DNA of 64,000 nucleotides, from positions 3,934 to 67,933 of the forward strand of contig QANZ01043758.1 of assembly GCA_003254925.1 (NCBI GenBank). Reading direction: 5' to 3'. This document shows, piece after piece, positions 31,608 through 46,456 of the stretch; the stretch's first letter is position 1; the number at the start of each line of letters is the position of its first letter. Source of the stretch: Chamaecrista fasciculata. Lineage: Eukaryota > Streptophyta > Magnoliopsida > Fabales > Fabaceae. Both the position numbers and the translations under genes were made by a program. A model generated the notes under the pieces. That model was not told where the DNA came from. It made no database searches and saw only the letters and a program-made list of their open reading frames with translations.

Positions 31608-34600
31608 AACAAAACAAAAAAAAATGTTATGGATGTCAATTTAACTGGGTATGTTCATAATTTGATACTGCAAATTATCTCTTGTATTACCACTATTCAG
31701 CACGTTGGCATTGGATTTGTAAGTGTTGAGTGAGCGAGTTCAGAGATTGTACGGTTCCTGCACAATTCTGCAGCGAATACCAATCTCTCTCTCTCTCTCT
31801 CAAGGAGCCAGAAACATATTTGTCGATTTATTTGTTTACTCTGATTATATTCCAGTTTTCTTTCAGAAAGTGATTGGTGGTGCCTTTGGAACTGTACAAT
31901 TGTAGTAATAGTCTTGGGTCGTTTGGACACATGCTGATAAGTAATTTATAAGTAACTTTAATAACATCTTTCAATAATGGTGCTTCTATATTATTCTGTC
32001 ATTTATCTATATGCTTTCTGATAGAAGATAAGATTCTGTTGGCGGTGGCAATTCATGGATATCCGTTCTACATATATAATTGATGTTGTGGTTACCGGTG
32101 ATTCATGTAGGTCGGTGTCGATCAATGTAGAATTTTATATAAACTGAAATTGAAATTGAGCTTTGCATAGAATTTCTATCAATCTTGTCTTCTTTCTCAG
32201 TGATAAGTGATTCAAATACTATTCTCTGGGACTTTCAAGACTTGTTAGCTCAATCAGATTCATGTAATTCCCCTGATGTAGTTTCCTTGCACAGTTGGTA
32301 TCCTTCCTTAGTTTCTCTTGCTTTTCTAAACAACTAAAGACATTTGTGCAATTTTGTGGAGTTCTTTTTCTTTTTTGTCAAAAGTAGTAGAATGGGAATA
32401 CGTGACACAGTATAGATACTTTACTTGCTTCTTCTTATCTTCCTTTCACTATCGATACTTTAGTTGCTTTTTATCATCCTTTTACTATCCTTTTCTCTTT
32501 GGGATTAATTTTGGCTTCAATTAGGATTTGAATTTAGATTTTGAAGCTAGTAATACCATTATTGATAGACACCCAGAAGTTCTGCAGATTCATGCTTAGC
32601 AACTGATCATCTAATGTGGCATATGATTAGGCCATGTCCTATATGATTGATATGTTGAAATGAATGTGCAGGACGATGACATCAGGGGAAAGAGCTTAGT
32701 GGGCAAGTTTCTGATTTACATGTGCAACGATATACATTCAATTATGTCATTGAGTTGAGATATGATTAAAAAAAATGATATATATTTTTTGACTTTTCTG
32801 CAGTCCGATTTATAGGCCATTCTTTTTGTTCACATGGGTAAGTGCTTCTTTGCTGACTCCTAAATTGGATTTATATGGCATCACTCTTGCCTGCACATGG
32901 TTGAGGTGATGGCTGTTCTTGATGCAAAATTGTTTTCAAATTTCATAGAATTACTGCATGAATTATGCCATCATCTGTTGAAATTGATGAAACTATTAAA
33001 TTGATGAGACTATTGAAGTCATAACATTAGATGATTTAATGATATTTTGTAATTAATAGGGTGTTGAAATTAGTAATGGTAATATTTTATGGAAAAAAAA
33101 TAGTAATGGTTTTTATGGGTCCTTATTTGCTGGTTTAAGATCTTCACCGACAAGTTTAGTTGGATACATCTCTAGTGTTTTCCACAATATTAGAGTGATG
33201 TTATTGGTGTTGCAAACTTCTAGAATGTAGATTAGACGTTAATGTGTTTATTATGAAATCCCTTAACAGAATTATAACATCATGTGAAGAAAATATTAAA
33301 AAATGCAACTACTTAATGCTTGAGACCTTGAGTTCTAAATATTATTTAATTTCCTTGTTATAATTAGAAAATTTGACAATAAATATATAAAAAGAATTTT
33401 ATGAAATTGGATCCTTTAGATTTAGGCTTTCTAGAGTTTTTTAGATTTAAACAATTTTAAACCGTCATATTTTGTAGTTGCCCTTAAGATTGCGCTACGT
33501 GGTGAATTTATTTTATAAATTTTTAATGAAATGATGCGTTTTGGTCTTGCCCTTAAGATTGCGCTACGTGATAAATTGGTTTATAAAACTTTAATGAGAC
33601 GTTGCGTTTTGATCTTATTTAGTGAGTAGGTTAATTATAGACAATTACAGAGACAATAAATGCAGAGATCGTGGCGTCTGAATTTTATATAACATTTTCT
33701 TATAATTCTACAATTTATTTTAAAAAGAATATGACTTGTGTAGTGATATTCTGAGCAATATGTCCAATAATCTTCCATGATACCTTGCTCATTAATCATT
33801 ATTATAGAGAATTTATATTTATTCGCATCTATTTAAATCATCTAACTAAAATAAGACTAAACCAGCAATTTATTTTTCATTTTTTTTTTTTTGATTTCAA
33901 ATATACTTTCAAACTCGATTTGAGATTGCCTAGTTCAATTATTAGTTACAGTGATCAAATCAGTGTGATAATAAATTAAGCACTTTTTTAATTCATTGAA
34001 TGATCCAATTTTAACAACATTGCTATATAGAGAGGAAAAGAGAGGCCAACTCATACTTTTCATTTTACTCGTCGTTGTCCAAGGTGTACGACAATAATTA
34101 TTTTATACGACAAGTGCAAATATAGAGTTAAGAAAATAAAATTATATCTGCTAACAATTATATAATTTTTATTAATAAATATCCAACCCTCATTTCAATA
34201 AAGTTACAAGTTGATATCAAAGCTCACGTTATTCTCACAGAGACTCTTTTAGCCTCTTGGGACAAACCATAAATAACCTCCAACTTTAGTTCTATACCTA
34301 AATATATTGATGTCGTTTTACCGTCTGACACTAATTATAATTTTTGTGTCGTTTTGTTGTGGTGCTATGGATCTGACACTAATTAAATTAGCCTCTCAAA
34401 AGCTTATATAAATTAACAACTCTTGAGACACATGTACGTCTAATATAAGTCTCTAATTTTAATGTGTGTATGATGATGCTATTACACATAAAATGGATGC
34501 AATGATAATAAAGTGTAAGATTCCTTCTACCTAGATTATGATTATCATATACTATGATAATTGCTTCTATCATTTTAAACTTTTATTACATTATTTTTGA

Positions 34601-35235
34601 GTGAATAGTTTCTTTTTCTATTTTAATATAAAGAAATTCAACTAGATACTAAATAATTTATGTTTATAAAAAAATAACTAAATAATTTAGTCTTCGGACA
34701 TTAAAACTATATTTTTTTTATCATTAACTTTTGTTTTACAAGAGTTAACTATTTAATATTTGAAATATTATTTTTAGAACTAAATATTTTATATTTATAA
34801 AAAAATTAGAGACTAAAAATATATTTCCAACATATAGGGGTTAAATCCTAATTTTAGGATAAACTTAAATACAGCAAATAAATTTCCTCTCTTATTTATG
34901 ATGCCCATGACTTTAATTAGACTAGTGAAGCTTCTATTACAAAAGTCAATTATGGAGGTACAAAAATTTCTCACTTGTGGCATAGACGAATCTTAATTTA
35001 GAAACAACAACTACCATTTGGAACATTCAAATTAAGTCAAATAATCTAATTATCACTCATTCAAATTTATAATTTCCGAGTTCTGAGGACAACCCATGAT
35101 ACATTGTCAAGTTAGCACATATAGAAACAGAAGCCACACAAAACTAGAAACTTGTTCAATTGTCAAAAACATCATCAATCTGCATACACACAAAAACAAA
35201 ATAAGTCATAAGGCAGGAATAATATATAGTACAAA
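31608..35235. other. Intergenic region between GAE and the PMEI gene
   Basis: The first 300-400 bp are probably GAE 3' untranslated DNA, with a (CT)n run at 31784-31801. Further on are a 69-bp tandem duplication at 33478-33614 and A/T-rich DNA. No coding region was supported. Confidence 0.55.
33478..33614. repeat. Tandem duplication, about 69-bp unit
   Basis: TTGCCCTTAAGATTGCGCTA begins at about 33479 and again at 33547. Each copy ends with a GCGTTTTGRTCTT segment. Confidence 0.8.
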
Positions 35236-35835
35236 ATGGCTTCTGTTGTTCCTGCTTTGATGATCATGATGATGATGATATCTCCATCTTTTGCTACAAT
35301 GAGACCATCCACAAGAGGAAACAACATAGCCACCATGACTTCATCAGAAGAGGTTCCTATTGAGATTGTGAAGAGCATGTGCAGCAAAACAAAGGACCCA
35401 TCATTCTGCGAGAAATTCTCGAAAGGCGATATGCAGACATTCTTAGGGATGGATGCTGAAGTGAGGATGAAGGTTTTGGATGCAGCCATTGACATCACAA
35501 AGGCATCGAAAGAAGGGTTTTCTAAGTTGTTGAATGAGGAGAAAGATTTGAGCCCAAAGGAGAAGCAAGCCATCCAAAATTGCATTGGCCTTTACACTGA
35601 GGCTGAAAAATCACTCAAAAGTTGTGCATCCACTTCAGTGTTCAAGACAATTGAACAGAAATTGGAGGTTGCTGGTGAGAGCATATGGCAATGCCAAATG
35701 TCATTGCACAAAACAGAACCCTCTTCAAACAGCAAGACCATTGCTCTATTGAGGCTCACCAATGGTCTTGCAAACTCATTTGTGTCTTATGTACAATCGG
35801 AGTTCTATGCTCACTCGCTTGTCATCAAACATTGA
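35236..35835 (+). CDS. PMEI/invertase-inhibitor-domain secreted protein (199 aa)
   Basis: This is a member of the plant invertase / pectin methylesterase inhibitor family (PF04043). A Met-rich hydrophobic start (about residues 1-20) looks like a signal peptide. The mature part has the family's first disulfide-type pair in CSKTKDPSFC (about residues 49-58) and further cysteines in NCIGLYTEA (about 116) and the KSC and WQC positions, with the helical-bundle pattern between them. Whether the target is pectin methylesterase or invertase cannot be told from sequence. The gene is intronless and the length is usual for the family. The Met at 35236 is the first in frame. Action in the cell wall is expected by family. 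Confidence 0.85.
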   Translation: MASVVPALMIMMMMISPSFATMRPSTRGNNIATMTSSEEVPIEIVKSMCSKTKDPSFCEKFSKGDMQTFLGMDAEVRMKVLDAAIDITKASKEGFSKLLNEEKDLSPKEKQAIQNCIGLYTEAEKSLKSCASTSVFKTIEQKLEVAGESIWQCQMSLHKTEPSSNSKTIALLRLTNGLANSFVSYVQSEFYAHSLVIKH

Positions 35836-37943
35836 TATTTGATATGTATATTGTAACGAATTTCACATCAGAGAAGTTGCTGAATGTAAGACCCTTGTAA
35901 GTTTTTGGGCTCACAAGCTCCCAGTGACTTGTGTGTTCGTTATATATATGTATGTATGAAGATCAATGTTGATTAATTCTTGTGTTGTGACTCTGTTTAT
36001 GTTGCACCTTCCATTTGTGACATAACATATATATATGACTGTTTCTAAACTAGTTTATTAGCATATGGTTTGAGACAAAATGTGGCCTATATATATATGT
36101 AGCTAAAATGATCAATTTAGCAGTGAATTAATAGGTGATGGGGTTGGTAAGACTTTCATGTTTTTCCATAATATCATGGTGTTTGTATCCTAGGGTCTAG
36201 TTGATTTTATCAGATGCCCATCATGGAAAACTGTGAGTTGAGACATTGCTGTGGGAGTACATGCATAGTAAATGAAAAAAAGAAGCAAAACACAACGTTT
36301 AAACATGTAAAATATATGGTAAAATATATGGTAGTTGTAGCTGATATTTAAAAAAAAAGTGAAGTGTCATGTCAAAAAGTTGTTGTTTTACAGCTAGGAA
36401 AAAGGATATTGTGAAGTGAGGAAGCCTGCAGAACAAAAAAGGTGTAAAAATATGTTGTTACTTATTCATAACAGTACATTTTGCCTAACTTAAGAACATC
36501 ACTAATATCAAGCGTGACAGTTAAACTGAAAGAGTTAATAAGGAGCCTTACCTGTTGAGGTGTAGCAACAAGGGCTGTTTGTAGATAGATTCATAGAAGG
36601 TGGGATGATTAAACAATGTGAGACTTCTATTGTCTAGGTTTGAATAATCATATATATTGTATGAGAGATCTAAATAAGTAAGATTACTCGGTTTAAATTA
36701 GACCAAAACAGAATACGGTATTCACAACCAACTTTTTTCTTATACATAATCTTTTCTTTTTTAATGTTTTCTGAAAGCCCAGTTGGTCTCAATGCAAAAG
36801 CTTGGATCCAAGTGGGGGTATTTTAGTATCAACCAAAGTCAAGATTTACAAGAGACAAAATAACTTTCTCTGTTTTCTCTTCATTACTTTAGTATCATGT
36901 TCCGTCTCTCTTCATTACTTTAGTATCATGTTGAGTCTTTTGACAGTGGCTACTGAGTCAGTAGTTCATTTTTCACAATTTCACATAACAGTGAATAAAC
37001 AAACATAAGAACTAAGAGATATACATATGGGAGGTTAGAGGTATACCTCTTTTTCATGATTTATCCTATTTCTTAACTTCCACCCTCAAACTCTTTCTCA
37101 CAATATATGATATTAATATGTATGTCTTTTGCCTATACCTTCTTTTCTATCTGCTTAAGTCACCTTTGTATATTATCTTTTTCTCCTACATATCCTATTT
37201 TGTCTTTGCTTTTTTCTACCGCTTTTTCTGTTAGTCCCTTCTTCTGTGTTTTCCAGCGATATCCTTATTATGTTGAATCTTTTATATAGACAGAATTGGT
37301 AATCACCACCGCATCCTAGTAGCTGGCATCTAGATGATTTTGAAAAGAGATCAATATAACTGTTTTTTCATCCTGAATTGTTTTTAAAACAAAATTTGGA
37401 TGCACTTGAACATTAAAATATATTTCAAAAAGTCTAAAAAGTAAAAGGTTTTATTACTATTTTATTTCTTTTTATAAAAAGATAAAATTATCTGAGACAA
37501 TTATTAGCAATGAGAAATTGAGATTAAAATCCCAAATTACTCTAAAAGATTTTATCATAAGATAAGATAGACTGTAAGAATTTTCTGTTATTCATAGTTG
37601 CTTTAAAAAAAGAAAAAAAAAAAGTACCCGATCGATAAGTTTTGCTTAGATGAGAAATAACATGCCATTTTGCATTGAAATTACAGCTAAAATATGTAAT
37701 GTAATTTAAAAGAAAAATTAGGCAATATCCAATATTCATCAACGTCCACAACCATAAGAACTAAAGGAACAGGCCAGCAATTTACTCACTCTCCCATAAG
37801 TTATCAACTTGAAAAATATAAACGGCAAAAAGGCACTGAAAACAACCCTACATTATGAGTATTGAACTCAACATATTCATAGCCAAAAGGCTAAATTACA
37901 AAGAAGAACCTTAGATGGGAAACAAAGAAATTTTAGGACCAAA
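35836..37943. other. Intergenic region
   Basis: The 3' flank of the PMEI gene (to about 35985) is followed by A/T-rich DNA. A 25-bp direct repeat CTCTTCATTACTTTAGTATC plus five bases occurs at 36877-36901 and 36908-36932. The 3' untranslated region of RPS20 occupies about the last 150 bp. No further gene was recognised. Confidence 0.55.
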
Positions 37944-39744
<1,801 letters not shown>

Positions 39745-40072
39745 AGTTGCTTCGTTCGTTTTTGGGCTCCTGAACACAATCTGTAAATTCAGCTACACAA
39801 ACCAAAATTATTCATTGCGAACTTCAATTCTCAATCCTTATTCCTAAGAAAAAAAGAAAAAAACAAAAGCACATGTTGCATCCAGAAATGTTGATCATTC
39901 CAAACAAAATTCTTTTGACGCATTGCTTAACGAATGATGTATTGTGTGCGATTCAGTGATAAGAGAGAAACCTTAAAGCGTTGTGAGGAAGAAGCCGCGA
40001 AGCACTGCTGCTGAAAAACTTGTGAGAAGTAAACTGGAGGTTTATAAGTTATAACTATATGGCGAGTCCAAT

Positions 40073-40090
40073 TTCTAGGGTTAGGGGTTT
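40073..40090 (-). promoter_or_regulatory. Telo-box-like motif upstream of RPS20
   Basis: The minus strand reads AAACCCCTAACCCTAG, about 55 bp upstream of the presumed leader exon. Telo boxes (AACCCTA) are common in plant ribosomal-protein promoters. Confidence 0.5.
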
Positions 40091-40303
40091 ACTTTTATTT
40101 TTTTTTGGGTTATGACTAAAATATCATTTTAGTGTCTTAAAGATAAACGTTTTTTCCAAATTAATCCTAACCCATCATTAGTTTGGTGGATGAAACTATT
40201 ATGCACTTGATTTATTTATTTGTCTTAAAACTATAATGCTGATAAACTAGGAGAGCTCAAAAATTATATTGAAGATGTCCAAAAGGTAGAAATAAATATG
40301 AGT

Positions 40304-41164
40304 TGAATGTTCAAATTAGTTCTATATCTTTGCCTCAAAATTCATTTTAGTCTTCTATTTTTCAAAATGTTCAAGTCAATCCTATATAATTTTATAACGG
40401 TTCACTTTGGTCTCAAATTACTAAATATGATCATATCTCTTTTGTTTCAAATTCGAACGTTAAATGAAAAAAAAATGAATGCTACAAGTTAATTTTAACG
40501 AGTACTTCTCTACTCAGTTTGAGTCGTTAGCAAATAAAGTCAAACTTAATAAAAAAAAGTGAATTGTTTGTTTCATGGTGATACAAACAAAATTGGTAGT
40601 CATGTATCTCAAATTTCAACTTTCAAGTTTAAATGCGATGAGTTCGAAGTTACGAATTACTTTTGATAAGTCATTTTTTGATCCAATTGAATTTGTTAAC
40701 AATGAGATAAAACTGCACTTGAAAATGGGTTTGGGACCAAAAGACAAAAGAAAAGGTTTTAAACCCATTTTCAAGTTTAATTTGGTAAAATGTTGACAGT
40801 CTCAACTGAGCCAAAAAAATGACTCGTTAAGAGTAATTCATAATTTTAAACTCGTCATATTAAAGCTTAAAACAAAAAAAAATATGAATAGTTTTCTTTG
40901 TTTAGCTATGAAATTAGTGACCCACTTTCTGAACTTGATTTAATTTTATTTATTGAGGTTCTAACTAAATAAAAAAGTACTCGTCAAAAATAACTCGTAA
41001 CTCTAAACGTATTACATTTGAACTTTTAAATAAGAGAAATATAAATATTAAATAGTTTGGGAGCAACGCGAACTACTATGAAATAAGACTAATTTAAACA
41101 TTCTAAAAGGTAAAAAATTAAAATAAACTTTAAGGCAAAGATATAATATCAATTTGAATATTTG
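40304..41164. mobile_element. Degenerate TIR element related to 63217-63715
   Basis: The left end TTCAAATTAGTTCTATATCT and the right end (inverted TTCAAATTGATATTATATCT) mirror each other. The interior contains CATATCTCTTTTGTTTCAAA as in the 63217 element. The open frame at 40575-40796 is inside it and not a supported gene. Confidence 0.5.
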
Positions 41165-41929
41165 ACTAATATATTTAGAAAAAAAATATTATTATTATTT
41201 GGTTGAATCAACGAAACAAGTATCAAAGTAGGAAATTGACCAACGAAATTGTATCACAATTTAAAATTTAAAAAATATATCAAATAAATTTCCTATTTTT
41301 CAAAAGTTTTAAATTTCTAAATTCAAAATTACTTAGTTCAGTTACTTGACTCTATTTTTATTTTTCTATATTAATTTGTTTCTAATAAATTTATTAGAAG
41401 ATATTGAAAATATGATCATTTGACATCTGAGATTAGCATTTAACGGAATTTTAGATATTAAGGATCAAATTGATAGTACTTCTATTTTGAAGGATTAAAT
41501 TGTTAGTGAACATAAAAAATAAAGCAAATGAATAAGGACCGAGTACATGAATCTCTTTAAAACTAAAGGATAATCACATTGCCCTTTAAATGTTAATTAT
41601 ATTAAAATATATTTCGAACTTTTAGTTAAATATATCACATATGCCTAATATTAATTTTATTTTATAAATAACGCATATAATAATTTTTTTTTGGTTTAAC
41701 TAAGATTTTTTTCCACCTATTTATGTAACAGTCTAAGTAAAGATTAATCATATTCGGACCAATAACAAATAGTTAAAACCCTTAGAGCTTGAACCTAAAT
41801 CTCTCGAAATAAGGTACAACTACTATTACTACACCAAAAAGATCATGTATACCATTAGTTCACTTTGTGTTGAAACTAAATCCATTAGCATCGTTTTTCT
41901 AACAGTCTAACCAGATGTATGATCACAAT
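41165..41929. other. A/T-rich intergenic DNA
   Basis: No gene, repeat family or structured element was recognised between the TIR element and the ICln 3' exons. Confidence 0.5.
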
Positions 41930-42055
41930 TTACATTATATTCCGTAACAGAAGAAAATAAGGCTTTAGGACAATGTTAGCAGACAATATTGAGGTCATAG
42001 CAGAAACACAACCACAGGTGCTTGCATCCTCTACGCGTTCATCATTGATTTGAAG
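41930..42055 (-). other. Second, duplicated last exon of the ICln gene
   Basis: After its own TTGCAG acceptor this exon reads LQINDERVEDAS and on for 41 codons to a stop at 41930. It joins in frame to exon 6 (43094) just as the nearer last exon does. The first ten residues match the nearer copy (LQIDDKRFEDAD) and the family motif, but the tail is unrelated and hydrophobic. If used, the protein would be 244 residues. Confidence 0.6.
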
Positions 42056-42188
42056 CTGCAATGAACTAAAATGTATTAATACGATTGCTCTAATAAAGAG
42101 AGCATAATGGAGGCAGAAAAGGGAACAGAAATAGATAAAGCACACATGTTTCCTGGTAATTATTTACCAGATAATAAACGAAAGAAGT

Positions 42189-44951
42189 TTAATGATGGCT
42201 GCTGTGGCCATTGTGCTCCATCTCATCTGCATCCTCGAAGCGTTTATCGTCAATTTGAAGCTGCAATAAATGGAAACTGTGTTAATGCCATAGCTATTGA
42301 AGGTGTGATATATGGGGAAGGGGGGATACAAATGGGAGAGGCATATATCTTCCTAATAATTTTATTGGTTGAGTAAACATACAATTTGGTCTCTGACAAA
42401 TACATAAATTGATAACTTAATCTCTGAAAGTCTAATTTATACACTTGGTCTTTTAAAAGTCTGAGGAAATACAATTTACTAAATTGAATTCAATCTATGA
42501 CTAATTTGTGGGAATAAAAGGACTAGAATGTATTGGTTCCATGACTTTCATGGACTAAACAGTGTAAATTAGATTTCTAGGAATTGAGTCGTAAACTCGT
42601 ATTTTTCAAGGACCAATTTATATTTTACTCCTCATGGTTAGTAGGTTCCTTATTTAAATCACCAATCCCTCCCTCCCTCCAACCCCTAAAGAAAATGTAG
42701 CAATAAACATGAAAACTTTCACGACAGGAGGAAATCAAAGTATAAAAGTTAGACTAGAAAATTATTTCTAATGAAAGTTCAACTAAACAGTAATAAGCTA
42801 CAATGAGGGCATTCCAATGTGTCAACAAGCTCCAATGCATTTCTGTTTCAACCCAAAATTTTAACAGGAAGCAAAAGGAATTGGAAATAAATGCCAACTA
42901 GGTTAACTAAGATAATTGGAGTAGGTGAGAACTTTGTAGAGATCCTAGAATGGAATAGTGAAAGTAAAGTACCAGTAATGAAACATGATAGGCCTCCCAG
43001 AAGCTAGGAAGTGCTTTAAGTCAGAATATCAGAGCGCAGAAACAATTGTAGCTTGAAAAATAAAAATAATAAAAATCCAAGACAAAGCTATACCTCAAGC
43101 ACTGTATGAGCTAGGTCATGATCTCCATTTGACTGACCAATTATGCTTGTTGGATTGTGAAATATATCATCTTTCTCCTCTGCAAAATAGATTATCATTT
43201 AAAGCATAAGAAAAGAAAACAGGATTTTAGCACACGTAATAGCCATTAGGAAAAAAACTTAAGCCCCTCATATACCTTCCTCATCTTCCAATTGATCAGC
43301 ACTAAAAACCCAATCATGCTCTTCTCCTTCTTCTAAAAGAAACATAAAACACGGGAACAACTCAAAACATTGTAAAAATAAAAGAGAACAGTATCAACAA
43401 AATTGAATGCAACCTAATTTCCCGTGGACAAATAATACTCACCATCATTCGGCTCTGGGTTTAGTTCTGCACATTCACAGAATACTTCAAACAGCGTATC
43501 CACTGTCACACAACGGATTGATATATTAGCAATGGCCTATCTAAAAGAAACAGAATTCTATTTCTCTAAAAGCCAAAACAACAATAGTTAAGGAAGAACA
43601 AAGATACATTGACTAGGATCTGATGGAATAAGCCTCATCTCTCTGATCTTCGATAAATCTAGGGTGTCATTGCATTCTGAATCTGAGTCGTCAGACTCGT
43701 CGTCGTCATCCTCAGTCTCAATCTTCATCAAAAACACTGATTAGAAAGGGTAAAAAAAAGAAAGCATCTAGAAGCTAGAAGTTGCGATTCTGATTAACAC
43801 GGATAAATGGAAGAATACCATAAAAGCACACCGTGCTCACTTGTTTCAAAAAGATTAAACAAGAGAAACAATCAAGCCCGGACTCATAAAGAAAAGTTCC
43901 CAAATTGATGAAAATCTTACAATGGTTCACTTAACCCTGCTCTCATATCTACGGACCCAGATCCTCTATCTTCAAATTTCTCTGCAATTGTCTGTAATTG
44001 GAATGCCAGGCAAAGCAGCCACAAAACGTACCGTTTCATTTGATGAAACGGTGCGTTTCAGAAAATGAGCCCGCCATGTGGCACGATCTTAATGGCGAGC
44101 ACAATATCGGACATTTAAAAGCTACCCAAATGCAGAGAATCACAGACAAATCAAATTTAGAGGATCCAATTTCCATATCTACAATTATAATTCCATCACA
44201 AACTTTATCCAAAAGATGATTAAAAAAATCTAATGAGTTTATAAGCCAGAAAAATGACAGTATGCCAATATTTGTAGCATACGATACAATTCCATGAAGA
44301 GCGATTAAACAAAACTTCATAAAATTATATATATACTCAGTAGAAGGATCACCACGTAAACAATCAAGAGCAATACCAAGAATTATGAAACAAAATACCT
44401 GTGTATATATACAAGGAACAGGATAGGCCTCTGGATCTCTTGATACCGCATGCAGTGACAAAGACAAAAAATCAACTGCATAACCTTTAGCCTTGTCTAC
44501 ATCACTCAACCATATCAATTTCCTGTTAAAGGCAAGTCAGCATAATTAACAAAACACAGATGCAGTGAGGCGATCTCTAAAACTCTATAGTTCTTGACCT
44601 AATCTTAGCCAAATAGCTAGCCAACTACCTTGAATTAGTATAGCAACTAGCAAGTTCAAAATATAATGTGTTCGGACTTCGGAGTTTGGAGAAGAAATAT
44701 TGTACATATAATCTTTTTTTTTTCTTTATTGAAAATCTTTGCGTGCATGTTGAGAGCACGAAAAATGGCAGCAATGCATCATACCTGGTAGAGAAGTACA
44801 GAGTGCCATGGGATTCGCGCGTACGATTACCGAAGACGATGTCTATACCAGGCTGAACATGAATCATTTCCTCGCCATTATCAGCATCAAGCACCGGTTC
44901 TCCGGTACCGTCTACGATTCTGCCGGTGAAGTTTCTGAGTCCCAAAACCAT
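42189..44951 (-). CDS. Chloride conductance regulatory protein ICln / pICln homolog (226 aa, seven exons)
   Basis: ICln is a methylosome subunit and chaperone that brings Sm proteins to PRMT5 before snRNP assembly; the channel role is historic. Exons are 44785-44951, 44399-44522, 43608-43722, 43443-43502, 43276-43332, 43094-43179 and 42189-42260, all GT-AG, joining in frame to 226 residues. The PH-like part includes GIDIVFGNRTRESHGTLYFS (about 33-52) and KLIWLSD. An acidic stretch IETEDDDDESDDSDSE (98-113), then EEGEEHDWVFSADQLEDEEE and LQIDDKRFEDADEM at the end are family features. Exon 1 could also start at 44966 (MILSK...). A second last exon lies just downstream. Intron 6 contains a MITE. 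Confidence 0.9.
42371..42630. mobile_element. MITE in ICln intron 6
   Basis: Ends GAGTAAACATACAATTTGGT and, inverted, GAGTAAAATATAAATTGGTC enclose 260 bp of non-coding DNA with further mirrored 'ggtc' stretches. Confidence 0.6.
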
Positions 44952-45020
44952 TTTGCTAAGGATCAATCTCTGAATGAAACTGTAGTCAGTAAGGTCCTCA
45001 AGAATCCAAGATGTGAGCTA

Positions 45021-45035
45021 TTCTAGGGTTTTCAG
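45021..45035 (-). promoter_or_regulatory. Telo-box-like motif upstream of ICln
   Basis: The minus strand reads AAAACCCTAG about 80 bp upstream of the ICln ATG, a motif common in promoters of plant growth-related genes. Confidence 0.35.
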
Positions 45036-45039
45036 AGGG

Positions 45040-46106
45040 TTTTGCTATTCCGTTCGTTCTACCCGTTGTCCAAAATTTTAAAGGTAGCAGTGTAGCACCG
45101 TTGTAAAATTTCGTTTTTTTTTTTTTAATTATAAAAAGTTATTTTGAATAATTTTTTTTTTATTATTTTACAATTTAATAATAATTATTATATATTTTTT
45201 TAAAAAAATTTCTAAATTCAAATTTAAATTTAGTGAATGTATGAAAAATTTGGCATAATTCCCGATCTTCTCAAACTTGTCATTTGTCCTTTACGTGGCT
45301 CACTGATGCTTTTGTTTCCCACACTTTTCTAACCAGCAATTTTGCTAGAGCAATTTGGTTTAGTCTCTCGATTTCCATCACAACTAGTTATGAGTTGCAC
45401 ACTTTTCAGCGATGACTTCAGCATTGGATGTCAAAATTTTTCCGATGACGGTGGTAAAAGTCATTACTTCTTCTATGTCTTATTATGTTAATATTTTTAG
45501 TTGTAATCAGTGGTCGGATTATGTTTTTCTTACGACGACGATAGAGACCCAAGGACTCATTGCGTCCTCTAGTGCAAATACAGACAAGTTTATTCGTTGA
45601 CCCATCATCGTAGGTAACTCGTTTAACTTGTATCCGGGTCTCTAATTCTCGTTTTGCTGTGTTTTTTCCACTTTTTTTATCTTAATAAAAAAATTAAATT
45701 TAAATAACTTTACATAAGTTCGACATTCAAGCACTCAAATCTTCAATCATTAGATTAAAATAGGTATTATATCAGAAATTTGTGCACAAAATTCTTTCTT
45801 TCTCCTCCAAGACAATTCTCATAACCAAACTGTTAAATCGAAGTGGAAAACTCAAGCACTTGTGTGCCGTATTGAGAATTTGAAAGAGTAATATAAGATA
45901 GAAAACAAATTTCGTATAACATTAAATGAGGGAAAAAAAAAGAGAGGTCTTTCTACTTCTGCTAAATATCAGTCATTAATGAAATTTAAATCTGGAGTTA
46001 CATATGTATCTCCGAACAACAATAAGGTTGATGATAAATACAACGAAAGGAAAAGGAATAAAATTGAAGGGGATATATAGAATATATCCTCAATAAAAAG
46101 TACTTA
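45040..46106. other. Intergenic DNA upstream of ICln
   Basis: A/T-rich. The open frame at 45412-45600 has no recognisable similarity and an ordinary spacer composition. Nothing else seen. Confidence 0.5.
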
Positions 46107-46113
46107 AAATGTT

Positions 46114-46408
46114 AGGCCAAAGTCCTATTTTGGTCTCCTATTTTGGTCCTCCAGTTATGCTCAGTGTTTCAAATTGGTCCCCTAGTTATTTTTCGTTCCA
46201 TATTGGTCCTCCAGTTATTCAAAACATGACAAAGTTGGTCCTTGAACAGTTTCCATCCATTTTTCTGTTAAAAAAAAAGACAAAAGTAATTTTTAAATCC
46301 TAAAAGTTTAAATTTTTTGTATCAAAGACCTTTTTCTCTATAATAGGACCAAAATGTAAGAAATAAGAAATAACTTGGGGTTTTTAGTTCATTTCACAAA
46401 AAGAAAAA

Positions 46409-46456
<48 letters not shown>

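Noticed and set aside
35175..35585. 136-aa antisense frame over the PMEI gene
   Set aside because: The sense frame has a signal peptide and family cysteines. The antisense one shows no family features.
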